Shown here: piece after piece, positions 32,454 to 40,383 of the stretch
How positions within the stretch are numbered: the first letter of the stretch is position 1
Layout of the letters: every line of letters starts with the position of its first letter
Assembly: GCF_004323185.1 (NCBI RefSeq)
Contig: NZ_NAPS01000001.1
Location: 2,701,396 to 2,756,407, forward strand
Direction of reading: 5' to 3'
DNA length: 55,012 bases
Source of the DNA: Westiellopsis prolifica IICB1
Lineage (GTDB): Bacteria > Cyanobacteriota > Cyanobacteriia > Cyanobacteriales > Nostocaceae
Translations under genes and position numbers: made by a program
Notes under the pieces: generated by a model
The model's input: only the letters and a program-made list of their open reading frames with translations
Database searches by the model: none
What the model was told of the DNA's origin: nothing

Positions 32454-32981
32454 TTAACCTAAAAATATGACCTTAAGAGCGCCTATAAGGGCTGCTAAAA
32501 GTACTATCCAAGTGGAAGCAACCAATTGTTTGAAGGTTAATAATGTAGCTATTGTGCAGATACAAACCCAGAAAATATCCTCCATCTTGCCCTGTCCAAG
32601 CCTCCAGGCGGCAGCTGCCAATAAACCAATAGTTACAGGATTCAAAGCACCGTGAAAACGCTTAATCCAGTTAGGAGGACGTGACCTTTTAGTAAGCATT
32701 GCTACGCCAGCAAGAACCAAGGAAAACGGACCAAACAAACCAAGTCCTGCCGCCAATGCTCCTGGCAAACCAGCTGCCTGATAGCCAATAAGAAAGATTT
32801 GATGCAAATTTGGACCTGGTGCTAACTGACTGAGTGCATAAGCTTGTACAAAATCTGCATGGCTCATCCAACCGTGGGCAACAACCAGGCGTTCCATCTC
32901 TGGAATTACAGTCTGAGTACTACCAAAGCTAATTGTTGCTAGGTAAGCAAAGGTTAAGAATAGATCAAACAGTACCTTCAT
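32454..32981 (-). CDS. chromate transporter (ChrA) family protein, C-terminal half gene
   Basis: This 175-aa membrane protein has one CHR domain. FGSTQTVIPEMERLVV at about 18-33 is the conserved first loop, followed by SQLAPGPNLHQIFLIGY at about 51-67 and several hydrophobic segments. Its ATG overlaps the stop of the preceding CHR gene by four bases (ATGA), so the two are translationally coupled and probably form the split (short-chain) type of ChrA transporter. The family moves chromate or sulfate-like oxyanions. Inside a biosynthetic operon it may instead export a product or import an oxyanion precursor. Confidence 0.9.
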   Translation of the reverse strand: MKVLFDLFLTFAYLATISFGSTQTVIPEMERLVVAHGWMSHADFVQAYALSQLAPGPNLHQIFLIGYQAAGLPGALAAGLGLFGPFSLVLAGVAMLTKRSRPPNWIKRFHGALNPVTIGLLAAAAWRLGQGKMEDIFWVCICTIATLLTFKQLVASTWIVLLAALIGALKVIFLG

Positions 32982-33622
32982 CTTTTACCTGTGTCTCCTC
33001 TGTTCAAGCAGTAAAGGATAAGCCCGATAGACACAATAACCAAGTAGATGGGTACTCTGAAAACACCCACTAGGACGAATGTAACGACTGCGGCTAACAG
33101 GCGCATAGGCTCAGTCAGCGCTTTTGCTGACAGACGACCTACTGCACCTAATAACAACCCAACTGCTGCTGCTGCTACCGAATCAAGTGCGCCTTGAATT
33201 ACTGGCTGTTGAGGCATCCTTGCCAATAATCCAGATGCCAACAAAACCATAGTTGCACCTGGCAGTAATAGGAAGATAGGGCAAAGTAAAGCGCCCCAAA
33301 ACCCTTTAAAACGCCATCCAAGAAAGCTTGAGAGATTGGAAACATTAGGCCCTGGCAAACACTGACACCAATTGAAGGCTTCCAGATACTCTTTTTCATT
33401 TAACCAGCCACGTCTGGAAAAACTATCCAAAATATGAATGGGTACTCCTCCACCGAAAGCTGTCATCCCGATGCTGGCGAACACACTGACAAGTTGTAAT
33501 AAGGAAACTTCTTTAGTGACTGGTTCTCCTTGTAACTCGGAGGTCTGTTCGTCTGACTGGGCGATCGCCATAGCTTTGTCAGAAGCTATTTGATCTTTTT
33601 TTGTAGCTTCCAAATCATCCAT
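32978..33622 (-). CDS. chromate transporter (ChrA) family protein, N-terminal half gene
   Basis: This 214-aa protein has a polar, charged N-terminal extension of about 40 residues, then one CHR domain. GMTAFGGGVPIHILDSFSRR is the signature loop, and CQCLPGPNVSNLSSFLGWRF the conserved PGPN segment; about five membrane helices follow. The loop reads FGGGVPIH where most chromate exporters have FGGP.AH, a deviation that might reflect another substrate. It is coupled by overlap to the second CHR gene and lies 55 bp after the diiron oxygenase gene. Confidence 0.9.
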   Translation of the reverse strand: MDDLEATKKDQIASDKAMAIAQSDEQTSELQGEPVTKEVSLLQLVSVFASIGMTAFGGGVPIHILDSFSRRGWLNEKEYLEAFNWCQCLPGPNVSNLSSFLGWRFKGFWGALLCPIFLLLPGATMVLLASGLLARMPQQPVIQGALDSVAAAAVGLLLGAVGRLSAKALTEPMRLLAAVVTFVLVGVFRVPIYLVIVSIGLILYCLNRGDTGKR

Positions 33623-33677
33623 TTGCTTTTCAGTAAAACTTTATCTCTACAAAAGCTGCTTTTAGTCTGCAATTGGC

Positions 33678-34679
33678 TTATGTAATTAGAGAAGCTTGAT
33701 CACGACGTGAAAAAATCCCCCTAAGAATGCCGTCATACAGGTTTACACGAGCTTCCAATATCCGCATGGCACCCGCAAACACCTTCTGCAAATCTTCTGA
33801 ATTACATACAAATGGCATTCCAGCAGCAAACCACCCCTCTGCGTGATCTCCATCAATTTCGCAATGGATCTCAAAAAACTTCACCAGTTCTTTGCTTAAT
33901 CCACGACGCAGTAGGTGAGCTAGAATTTGACTGTGCTGTAACGGCACTGACATTTCCAAAGCACCCATCCCACCAATGCCATAGTGTAGACCATCAGCAA
34001 ACCAACACAAATTCACCTGAGTGTTGAAAAAGTAACAGGTTTCTGGATTAATATCTTCTGGGTGTGCGCCACCAAAGTAATTTAATAGCGGTAAAAATAA
34101 ATTTGGATGCGCCTCTTGAAAATTACATCTACCCATTTCATCATAGATATTCCTAAACAGTTCTCCACGCATCTCAAAAGGCACATAAAGACTGTAAGCA
34201 GCAATGTGTAGATGAAAGTTTTGTGTATATACCCAGTGATTGGCGAGAAAATAACGTATTTCCTCATCACTTAGATCATCATTTTCAAATAATAAAAATA
34301 GAGGATGATAATTGACCCGATGATTTTGAATCTGCTGTTTGAGCCATGGCAAAAATAGTTGCGTGTTATTGATTTCTTTGGGCAATTGTTGTGGTGGTAA
34401 ATACTGCTGTTCAACCCTTTCAATTGTGTCACGTATTACCCATTCTTTAAAGGAACGAGATGTACCTAATCCGTAACCTTTTTGAAGTAAGCACTGGTTC
34501 AGTTCATATAACATGTACTGTAATTGTTGCCAATCAATACTATTTTTATTCTTGAAAGCTTGCTGGGCAAACTTTTCTAAGGTCTGTATGTGTTCAGGAA
34601 GATTTGCTATTTTTAAATCTTCTAATAATAAGGTTTGATTATTTCCAGATGCTTTATTTATTAATTGTGTAAAGCTCAT
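33678..34679 (-). CDS. haem-oxygenase-like diiron oxidase/oxygenase (iron-containing redox enzyme family)
   Basis: This 333-aa protein begins at the ATG 34679, chosen because AGGGG lies six bases upstream; an ATG at 34709 is also in frame. It is all-helical and shows the HDO pattern (numbering from 34709): E191 in YDEMG, H201 in EAHPNLF, E252 in GMGALEM, and H282, D286 and H289 in IHCEIDGDH. These are spaced as in characterised HDO enzymes (UndA, BesC, SznF central domain), which oxidise fatty acids, amino acids or N-containing groups using two irons and O2. The first ligand helix at about 150-168 (HWVYTQNFHLHIA) supplies further candidates. The gene overlaps the aldolase gene upstream. The substrate is unknown. 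Confidence 0.82.
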   Translation of the reverse strand: MSFTQLINKASGNNQTLLLEDLKIANLPEHIQTLEKFAQQAFKNKNSIDWQQLQYMLYELNQCLLQKGYGLGTSRSFKEWVIRDTIERVEQQYLPPQQLPKEINNTQLFLPWLKQQIQNHRVNYHPLFLLFENDDLSDEEIRYFLANHWVYTQNFHLHIAAYSLYVPFEMRGELFRNIYDEMGRCNFQEAHPNLFLPLLNYFGGAHPEDINPETCYFFNTQVNLCWFADGLHYGIGGMGALEMSVPLQHSQILAHLLRRGLSKELVKFFEIHCEIDGDHAEGWFAAGMPFVCNSEDLQKVFAGAMRILEARVNLYDGILRGIFSRRDQASLIT

Positions 34680-36063
34680 CATTTGCCCCTGATTTGTAAT
34701 TATGAGCAAGCAAATCTATCATTTGCTCTTCGGTAAAAAATGCACTATGCAATAGTTGATAATAGTGAGATATTGCATCTTGAACATCAATTGACAATTT
34801 TTGGCTGCGTGAATGCCATTCATTAACTATGAAAGAAAAAATTTCCTCAGCTTGTTCCTCATTGACATTAATCCCAAGACTTTGTAGTTTTTCCTGGTTA
34901 TTCTTCAAAAACCAACGAATACCATCCTTACCGCTACGAACACCGAAGCTTTTATTCAATTTAGAACCGATAAAACCAGGATCAATAACATCGTAGATAG
35001 TAGGTGCTTTTTTTAGCACTTCGTTCCGACTGCTGCTATAAATGCTATGAGTAATTACCCCTGTTATGGCTTGGGTTGGACACTCCATTAACCCATAGGT
35101 TTTTTCCAGCAAACGGCTAAGTCCATATAGCTTGTCGTAGTGAAAATCTGGTAAAGTAACGCCATATAAATCGTGCAATCCTAACGCTATCTCAGCTAAG
35201 GGTGGATGTCCAGCACGACTTGCAAAACCCCCTACTGAGACATCGACTCCTTTTAGTCCACAAGACAAACCCAACATTGCATTACCTGTGGCCATACCAA
35301 AATCATTATGGAAATGACCCCAGAAGGATATTTGCGGATATGCTTTCACCAGCGACGCAACGTAAACTTCGATTTGTTGTGGTAAGCATGTACCTGCTGT
35401 ATCGACTAATCTAATCTGTTTGATTCCGTGTTCAGCAGCAATATCAATTACTTTCCTCGCATGATTAATCTCAGCACGGAATATATCTAATAAACCTAAA
35501 ATGATACCTCCACCTTGGAACTGCTTGAGTGTAGGCAAAAAATCTTTAAACCAGTGAAGGTGTATTTGTTTTTGTTCTTCTAGAGTCAAAGCACTCCAAT
35601 TTTCACTATTCCAAACTGCTTGAGGTTCCCTAGCAAGAATTTTCCAGAAAATATGCTTAATCTGTTGATCAGACACAGTATGGACAGCAATAACCCACAC
35701 ATTTTTTAACGATTCTCCTAGTTCTTCATTCAGGAGTTGGAATGACCGACGTAGATCTTCTCCGACATAAGATAGAACAATGAACCGAGTTTTTTGAGAG
35801 ATTTCCCCTTGTTTTTGTAATTCCAGCAACCTCTTTAAAAGTTCAATGGTGTGAGGTACATAGGGTAAAAAACCGATGACTATGGAACGGACACCAATTT
35901 CTGAGATTTTTTGTCCAAGCTTGCATTTATCATCTAAGCTAGGTGAGATACTCGATCTTTCAGCACCCTCACGTAGAGTTTCATCCATCAGATCGATAGA
36001 GTTTTGAAAATTTAAGACAATCTGATCACTGAGAACTTGATTCGCTAGAGAAGTAGAAACCAT
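34654..36063 (-). CDS. DRE-TIM metallolyase (HMGL/isopropylmalate synthase-like)
   Basis: This 469-aa protein has a TIM-barrel HMGL-like domain. The metal Asp and the active-site Arg/Glu sit in LMDETLREGAERSS (D27, R31, E32), and the metal-binding HxH is H250-H252 in GHFHNDFGMATGNAM. The barrel end reads GGFASRAGHPPLAEI, where Claisen-condensing relatives usually carry a GxGER.GN motif, so the CoA-ester binding mode may differ. A C-terminal helical segment of about 150 residues follows and is not clearly the LeuA allosteric domain. It probably makes or cleaves a C-C bond on a 2-oxo acid. It lies 29 bp after the first TauD gene. Confidence 0.85.
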   Translation of the reverse strand: MVSTSLANQVLSDQIVLNFQNSIDLMDETLREGAERSSISPSLDDKCKLGQKISEIGVRSIVIGFLPYVPHTIELLKRLLELQKQGEISQKTRFIVLSYVGEDLRRSFQLLNEELGESLKNVWVIAVHTVSDQQIKHIFWKILAREPQAVWNSENWSALTLEEQKQIHLHWFKDFLPTLKQFQGGGIILGLLDIFRAEINHARKVIDIAAEHGIKQIRLVDTAGTCLPQQIEVYVASLVKAYPQISFWGHFHNDFGMATGNAMLGLSCGLKGVDVSVGGFASRAGHPPLAEIALGLHDLYGVTLPDFHYDKLYGLSRLLEKTYGLMECPTQAITGVITHSIYSSSRNEVLKKAPTIYDVIDPGFIGSKLNKSFGVRSGKDGIRWFLKNNQEKLQSLGINVNEEQAEEIFSFIVNEWHSRSQKLSIDVQDAISHYYQLLHSAFFTEEQMIDLLAHNYKSGANDELYTINK

Positions 36064-36092
36064 AATTCCTCGTTGTGGAGTATGCTAAGTTA

Positions 36093-37067
36093 TCACTTTT
36101 GCACTGCTTCCGATTCAAGTTTGATACCAATTTGAAGTGGACGAAGTCTTTTATGTCCTAACTCTAAATTTTTAGGAAGATATACGTTGTATGCTTGGAA
36201 GTGTTTCATCTCTGGGGGTGTGTCCATAAGGCGCAGTAGGTTATCTGTTGAGTCATCCCATATCCAAGCTTTATACAAAGTTCGAGGATGATTAATATCG
36301 TGCGAAGTAATTACATCGCGACCGTGCAACATCCGATGATTATCTACAATTATGATTTGACGTTCGGTGAGAAGATGATGTTTTTGGAACTTAGGATTAA
36401 GGAAATAGTTATCAATCACGTATTTCACTGAAGAATAGGCCCAAGGCTCGACAAACATCGTATCGTGACGAAAACGAACTCGCCATCTCCCGGATGGAAG
36501 CTGCTCGAAAAGAGGACAGTAATTTGAAAAGTATTTGGACTTGCAATAACTTAAAACTCTGGGTTGAGTAACAATTTTAAAATGTTCTGGTTCTTCCTGC
36601 CAAAGCCTTTGTAAAATTTCTTGACCATCGACTAAAAAGTTTGCTCCTCCTTGTTGTGCTGGTTGGACACACAGAAGTAAAAACAAGCTTGGTGGAGCAA
36701 TTCTTATAACTTTGCCATCGAGAAATGCGACACCATCAATGTGGGAAGCGTCTGTGTGTAGCCCAAGTTCATCTGTATATCCATAGTGATATTCACGAAA
36801 GTTATTCGAGTTGCTTTTATGCTCGCTTATTACATGTTCGGTTACTAGTTTATTAATCCCTGTATCATCGGCGTTAGGGTGATTTTTGATGTAACCAAAA
36901 TACAAAGAAATCTCTTCTAAGATAGATTGTGATGCATCCCAGGCTTGAATGATTGTAAATCCGTCTTTTTCAATTCGCTCATAGATTAAAGGAAGTTTAA
37001 CTTGAAAGTCATCCATACTATTGCAGTTGATGACATCAAGACCTTGGAGATCAGAAGTGGTGATCAT
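36093..37067 (-). CDS. TauD/TfdA-family Fe(II)/2-oxoglutarate dioxygenase (first in operon)
   Basis: This 324-aa oxygenase has an intact iron triad: H104-x-D106 (LGLHTDASH) and H248 (VDNHRMLHGRD). R262 (HPRTLYKAWIW) is placed to hold 2-oxoglutarate. The preceding EYHYGYTDELG stretch and the PSLFLLLCVQPAQQGG segment are typical of clavaminate-synthase-like members that act on small amino-acid-derived substrates. It heads the six-gene minus-strand operon; its promoter must lie in the 37068-37500 region, which also holds a MITE. The substrate cannot be assigned. Confidence 0.88.
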   Translation of the reverse strand: MITTSDLQGLDVINCNSMDDFQVKLPLIYERIEKDGFTIIQAWDASQSILEEISLYFGYIKNHPNADDTGINKLVTEHVISEHKSNSNNFREYHYGYTDELGLHTDASHIDGVAFLDGKVIRIAPPSLFLLLCVQPAQQGGANFLVDGQEILQRLWQEEPEHFKIVTQPRVLSYCKSKYFSNYCPLFEQLPSGRWRVRFRHDTMFVEPWAYSSVKYVIDNYFLNPKFQKHHLLTERQIIIVDNHRMLHGRDVITSHDINHPRTLYKAWIWDDSTDNLLRLMDTPPEMKHFQAYNVYLPKNLELGHKRLRPLQIGIKLESEAVQK

Positions 37068-38160
37068 AGAACTATAGCTCCATTAATAGGTTAACAAACT
37101 CTTTAAAAGAGTTTGTAATCAGGTTTCATACCTTGATGAAAGTAATTAGTTGTTAATAAGGTTTAAATTTTATAGGTATTGACAATAAGCTATGTTTTGA
37201 GAGATTTAACAGCATTTTTTGTTCTCATAAAATAATCATGCTATCTGCAATAGATCCTTTTACAGGTTTGAGTATTAATCCCGTTACAATGATGTAAACA
37301 TTGTGTAAAAAAACATATGCTAGTAGCTGAATAGAATCGAATCAGCGATAGTCAATAGTCGGTATAAGCCAGCTTATTATATTGAAATCTTGAGTTTTTC
37401 CTGATTTGATAATTAATAGCCATGCAAACATACATGTAATAATATGCGTTGATATTATTACATCCTCCTGCTGCTTTGTATCCCTACTATATATCTCTAG
37501 AAAAAGAATATCAATCTTGACTATATAAGGCTTTTCTGTTCTTTTTTACAGATGTCTATTGATAAACCTAAAGAGTGTTTTTCACTCTACACCACAGCCC
37601 TCCGATATAGCTGATTCTATATTCCCAATTTCTCACACACACAATTGTGGAGATATAAAAATCCAGTTTGATTTATGAACTTACTCGTGAAGATTGAAAC
37701 AGAGAACATAAAGTGTGCAGAGTGTTTCAAAAATCAAATAGGAATTTTTTAGTTAGCAGATATCAAGCAGATAGAAACTTCTACTTTGTTTTTACCAGAA
37801 TATGTACTTACAGAACAACTGGGGCAATCTGGATCAATAGTCGAAAATCTGATACTTGCTCACAAAAGAATCACTATCAATATATCTTTTGAAAAGCTTA
37901 TCTACAAATCTTTCACAGCCAAAACTATTAAAACCAAAATTGTATTAATTGAAACTCTACAAACTGAATAACTTCGTATTTATGTAAAATAAAAATTAAC
38001 AATGAATACCATTTTAAAAAAGAATGCGACAAAAAAAAGATTGTAGAGACGCTTCAAACAGCATGTCTCCACATGATGATGTGTTGCAAACGTTGTTAAA
38101 ATTGGTACGGTCATTATTCTAAAATTTACAACCCCCAAAAGGAAGATTTTTTGAGGCGAA
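37068..38160. other. long intergenic region between the oxygenase operon and the acyltransferase
   Basis: The region is AT-rich and holds the operon's promoter region on the minus strand, a MITE copy (37490-37558), and a decayed AGACGC-type palindrome near 38041-38070. An open frame at 37751-37971 encodes about 72 residues from LADIKQIETSTLFL onward. It lacks an ATG and follows an in-frame stop, and I cannot place it in a family; it may be a gene remnant. Confidence 0.45.
37490..37558. mobile_element. 69-bp MITE, copy 2 (same family as 29719-29789)
   Basis: The left end TATATCTCTAGAAAAAGAA and the right end TTCTTTTTTACAGATGTCTA are imperfect inverted repeats. The centre ATATCAATCTTGACTATATA closely follows copy 1 in order and spacing. 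The two copies flank the PstS-like gene and the oxygenase operon, 7.7 kb apart, in the same orientation. Confidence 0.6.
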
Positions 38161-39039
38161 ATGCCAACACAGATGTCACAAAAACAATCTCTACAAACCA
38201 AACTCGGTTGGTCTTTGGATCAGCGAGACCCGCAATTTATCAAATTTTTGATGCCTTTTTGGGAGTGGGTGTATAAATACTATTTTCGAGTCCAGACTAG
38301 TGGCTGGGAAAACATTCCCGCCAACGAAAAAGTTTTATTGGTTGGTTCCCACAATGGCGGACTTGCTGCTCCTGATATGCACATGATGATGTATGACTGG
38401 TTTAGACGCTTTGGTGTGGAACGACCAATTTATGGTTTAATGCATCCGGCGGTTTGGAAGGAGTGTCCAGATGTAGCACAAGTAGTGGCTAAAGCTGGAG
38501 CCATTATAGCCCATCCAAAAATGGCTAAAGCAGCATTGCATTCTGGAGCCAGCGTCCTTGTGTATCCTGGGGGTGCAGAAGACGTATTTCGTCCTCACTC
38601 TTTGCGTAATCAAATTTATTTTGCTGAACGCCACGGGTTTATCAAACTAGCACTACGAGAAAAAGTGCCGATAGTCCCATTAATTTCCACTGGCGCCCAC
38701 GATACACTGATTGTGCTGGCTGATTATTACAAAATAGTCCAACAACTGCATGAATGGGGAATGCCTTGGTTATTTGGTATCGATCCAGTAGTCTTTCCTA
38801 TTTATTTAGGATTACCTTGGGGATTAGCGTTTGGGCCTTTACCTAATATTCCTTTACCAGTGCCTATTCGTACACGAGTTTGTCCACCAATTGTATTTGA
38901 AGACTACGGTAGAAAAGCAGCAAGCGATCGCCATTACGTTAAAGCTTGCTACGAACTCGTCCGCAGTCGAATGCAGCAAGAATTGGATGATTTGGTGATC
39001 GGGGATCGGGGATCGGGGATAAGGGATCGGGGATTATAG
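38161..39039 (+). CDS. lysophospholipid acyltransferase family protein (PlsC/DGAT-like)
   Basis: This 292-aa acyltransferase has the variant block-I motif GSHNGGLAAPDMHMM (His with Asp eight residues on) at about 61-75. YPGGAEDVFRP at about 139-149 stands in place of PEGTR, and VPLISTGAHDTLIVL at about 180-194 follows. Such proteins transfer acyl groups to lysophospholipids or diacylglycerol at the membrane. A GAGGCGAA ribosome-binding site precedes the ATG. The last 14 codons or so (VIGDRGSGIRDRGL) come from a GATCGGG heptamer array, so the natural C-terminus has been replaced or extended. Confidence 0.88.
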   Translation: MPTQMSQKQSLQTKLGWSLDQRDPQFIKFLMPFWEWVYKYYFRVQTSGWENIPANEKVLLVGSHNGGLAAPDMHMMMYDWFRRFGVERPIYGLMHPAVWKECPDVAQVVAKAGAIIAHPKMAKAALHSGASVLVYPGGAEDVFRPHSLRNQIYFAERHGFIKLALREKVPIVPLISTGAHDTLIVLADYYKIVQQLHEWGMPWLFGIDPVVFPIYLGLPWGLAFGPLPNIPLPVPIRTRVCPPIVFEDYGRKAASDRHYVKACYELVRSRMQQELDDLVIGDRGSGIRDRGL

Positions 39040-39186
39040 ACGGGTATTGGTTACTCTCCTTTGTCCCACCTGCTCCCTGCTTCCTTGTTCTCCTTGTCCC
39101 CCGTGTCCTCCTTGTCCCCGATCCCTTGTCCCCGATCCCCGATCCCCAATCCCCGATCCCCGATCCCTTATCCCCAATCCCCGATC
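38996..39186. repeat. inverted heptamer arrays between convergent genes
   Basis: A GATCGGG array (38996-39036) and a CCCGATC array (about 39117-39186) point toward each other, separated by an 80-bp pyrimidine-rich CCTTGTCCCC spacer. They can pair into a long hairpin between the convergent acyltransferase and permease genes, perhaps acting as a bidirectional terminator. Confidence 0.85.
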
Positions 39187-40300
39187 ACCTCTCCAAACTC
39201 CGGGGATCAAGGGCATCTCTGAGTCCATCTCCCAGTAAGTTGAATGCCAAAACTGTTAAGATAATTACCAGTGCTGGCGGCCAAATTAACCAAGGTTGTA
39301 ATACTAGTATCGAAGCATTTGTTGCTAGAGATAACATGTTGCCCCAGGAAGGGTCTGGTTGCTGAATTCCTAAACCAATCAAACTGAGTACTGCTTCTGC
39401 ACCGATAAAACTGGGAACCGCAAGAGTTGCAGAGATGATAATATATGTTGCAGTTTGTGGTAAAACATGACGAGTAATGATATACAATGGCTTACCACCC
39501 ATAGCTCGTGCTGCTTGTACAAATTCGCGTTCTTTGATGGATAATACTTGACCACGAATTACTCGTGCTAACCCAGCCCAACTAATAAACGACGTAATCA
39601 AGACAATTAATAAAAATCGCTGGGTACTGCTTAAGCCTGGTGGTAACACAGCACCCAAGGTGACTAATAAATATATGCTAGGAAAGGTCATCAGTACTTC
39701 AGCTAGGCGCATGATTGCAGCATCAATCCAGCCACCGAAATAACCAGAAATCCCGCCTATGATCATTCCTAGAGGAAAAGTCAAGGCTACTCCTACAATT
39801 CCAATAAATAGACTGATGCGACCTCCATACAATAAGCGACTAAATTGATCCCGTCCTTGGTCATCAGTACCCAATATATTAATTCTGGCTGGATTAGTAG
39901 TACCAAACAAATGCCAATTTACAGAAATTCCAGGAAAAATAGTTACTTCATCCCACTTGGGAGGTAAGGGAACACTCAACTTTAAAAGGCGATATTCTGG
40001 CCCTTGTACAAATAATTGTAAAGGTGAAGGTTTGCTTTTATCTACAATCAGTTGGCGATCGCCTGTTTCTAAATTTGTATCTCCCTGAATCGTCGGATAA
40101 ACATGAGGTCCGATAAACTTCCCTGAAGTCGAAAACCAGTAAATTTTCGTTGGTGGTAATAAGGAACCATTTGCTTGCGGAATATAAGGGTCATAAGGCG
40201 CAACAAAATCCGCAGCAATTACTGCTATGTAAAAAATTATGAGCAAAATTGCCCCAAATTGCGCCAAAGGATTTTTCTTTAATCTTTGCCACCAATTCAT
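39185..40300 (-). CDS. ABC transporter permease, oligopeptide/dipeptide type (OppC/DppC family)
   Basis: This 371-aa inner-membrane subunit shows the OppC_N helix at about 13-35, a long periplasmic loop (about 36-150), the BPD_transp motif LGTDDQGRDQFSRLLYGGRI, GIVGVALTFPLGMIIGGISG, then the EAA cytoplasmic loop EREFVQAARAMGGKPLYIIT and IGLGIQQPDPSWGNML. It ends LGDGLRDALDPRSLER, the usual OppC C-terminus. It imports peptides or similar solutes with DppB, binding protein and ATPases, none of which are in the window. GGTCAAG heptamers lie just upstream. Confidence 0.93.
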   Translation of the reverse strand: MNWWQRLKKNPLAQFGAILLIIFYIAVIAADFVAPYDPYIPQANGSLLPPTKIYWFSTSGKFIGPHVYPTIQGDTNLETGDRQLIVDKSKPSPLQLFVQGPEYRLLKLSVPLPPKWDEVTIFPGISVNWHLFGTTNPARINILGTDDQGRDQFSRLLYGGRISLFIGIVGVALTFPLGMIIGGISGYFGGWIDAAIMRLAEVLMTFPSIYLLVTLGAVLPPGLSSTQRFLLIVLITSFISWAGLARVIRGQVLSIKEREFVQAARAMGGKPLYIITRHVLPQTATYIIISATLAVPSFIGAEAVLSLIGLGIQQPDPSWGNMLSLATNASILVLQPWLIWPPALVIILTVLAFNLLGDGLRDALDPRSLER

Positions 40301-40309
40301 AGTTAGTCA

Positions 40310-40362
40310 AGGGTCAAGGGTCAAGGGTCAAGGGTCAAGGGTCAAGGGTCAAGGGTCAAAAA
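40310..40362. repeat. GTCAAGG heptamer array
   Basis: Seven near-perfect GGTCAAG units follow the permease start on the minus strand (i.e. lie in its 5' region), with looser GACTATA/GACTCTT units to about 40398. Confidence 0.92.
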
Positions 40363-40383
40363 CTTTAGACTATAGACTCTTGA

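Noticed and set aside
34082-34270. Overlapping frame inside the diiron oxygenase gene
   Set aside because: It is a same-strand out-of-frame shadow of a gene with clear family motifs.
37751-37971. Possible gene between the oxygenase operon and the acyltransferase
   Set aside because: It has no ATG, an upstream in-frame stop and no recognised family; noted only as a possible remnant.
38996-39240. Open frames on both strands through the heptamer arrays
   Set aside because: Seven-base repeats with few stop codons create long frames on either strand; the predicted proteins are GDRGSGI- or PIPDPRS-type repeats.
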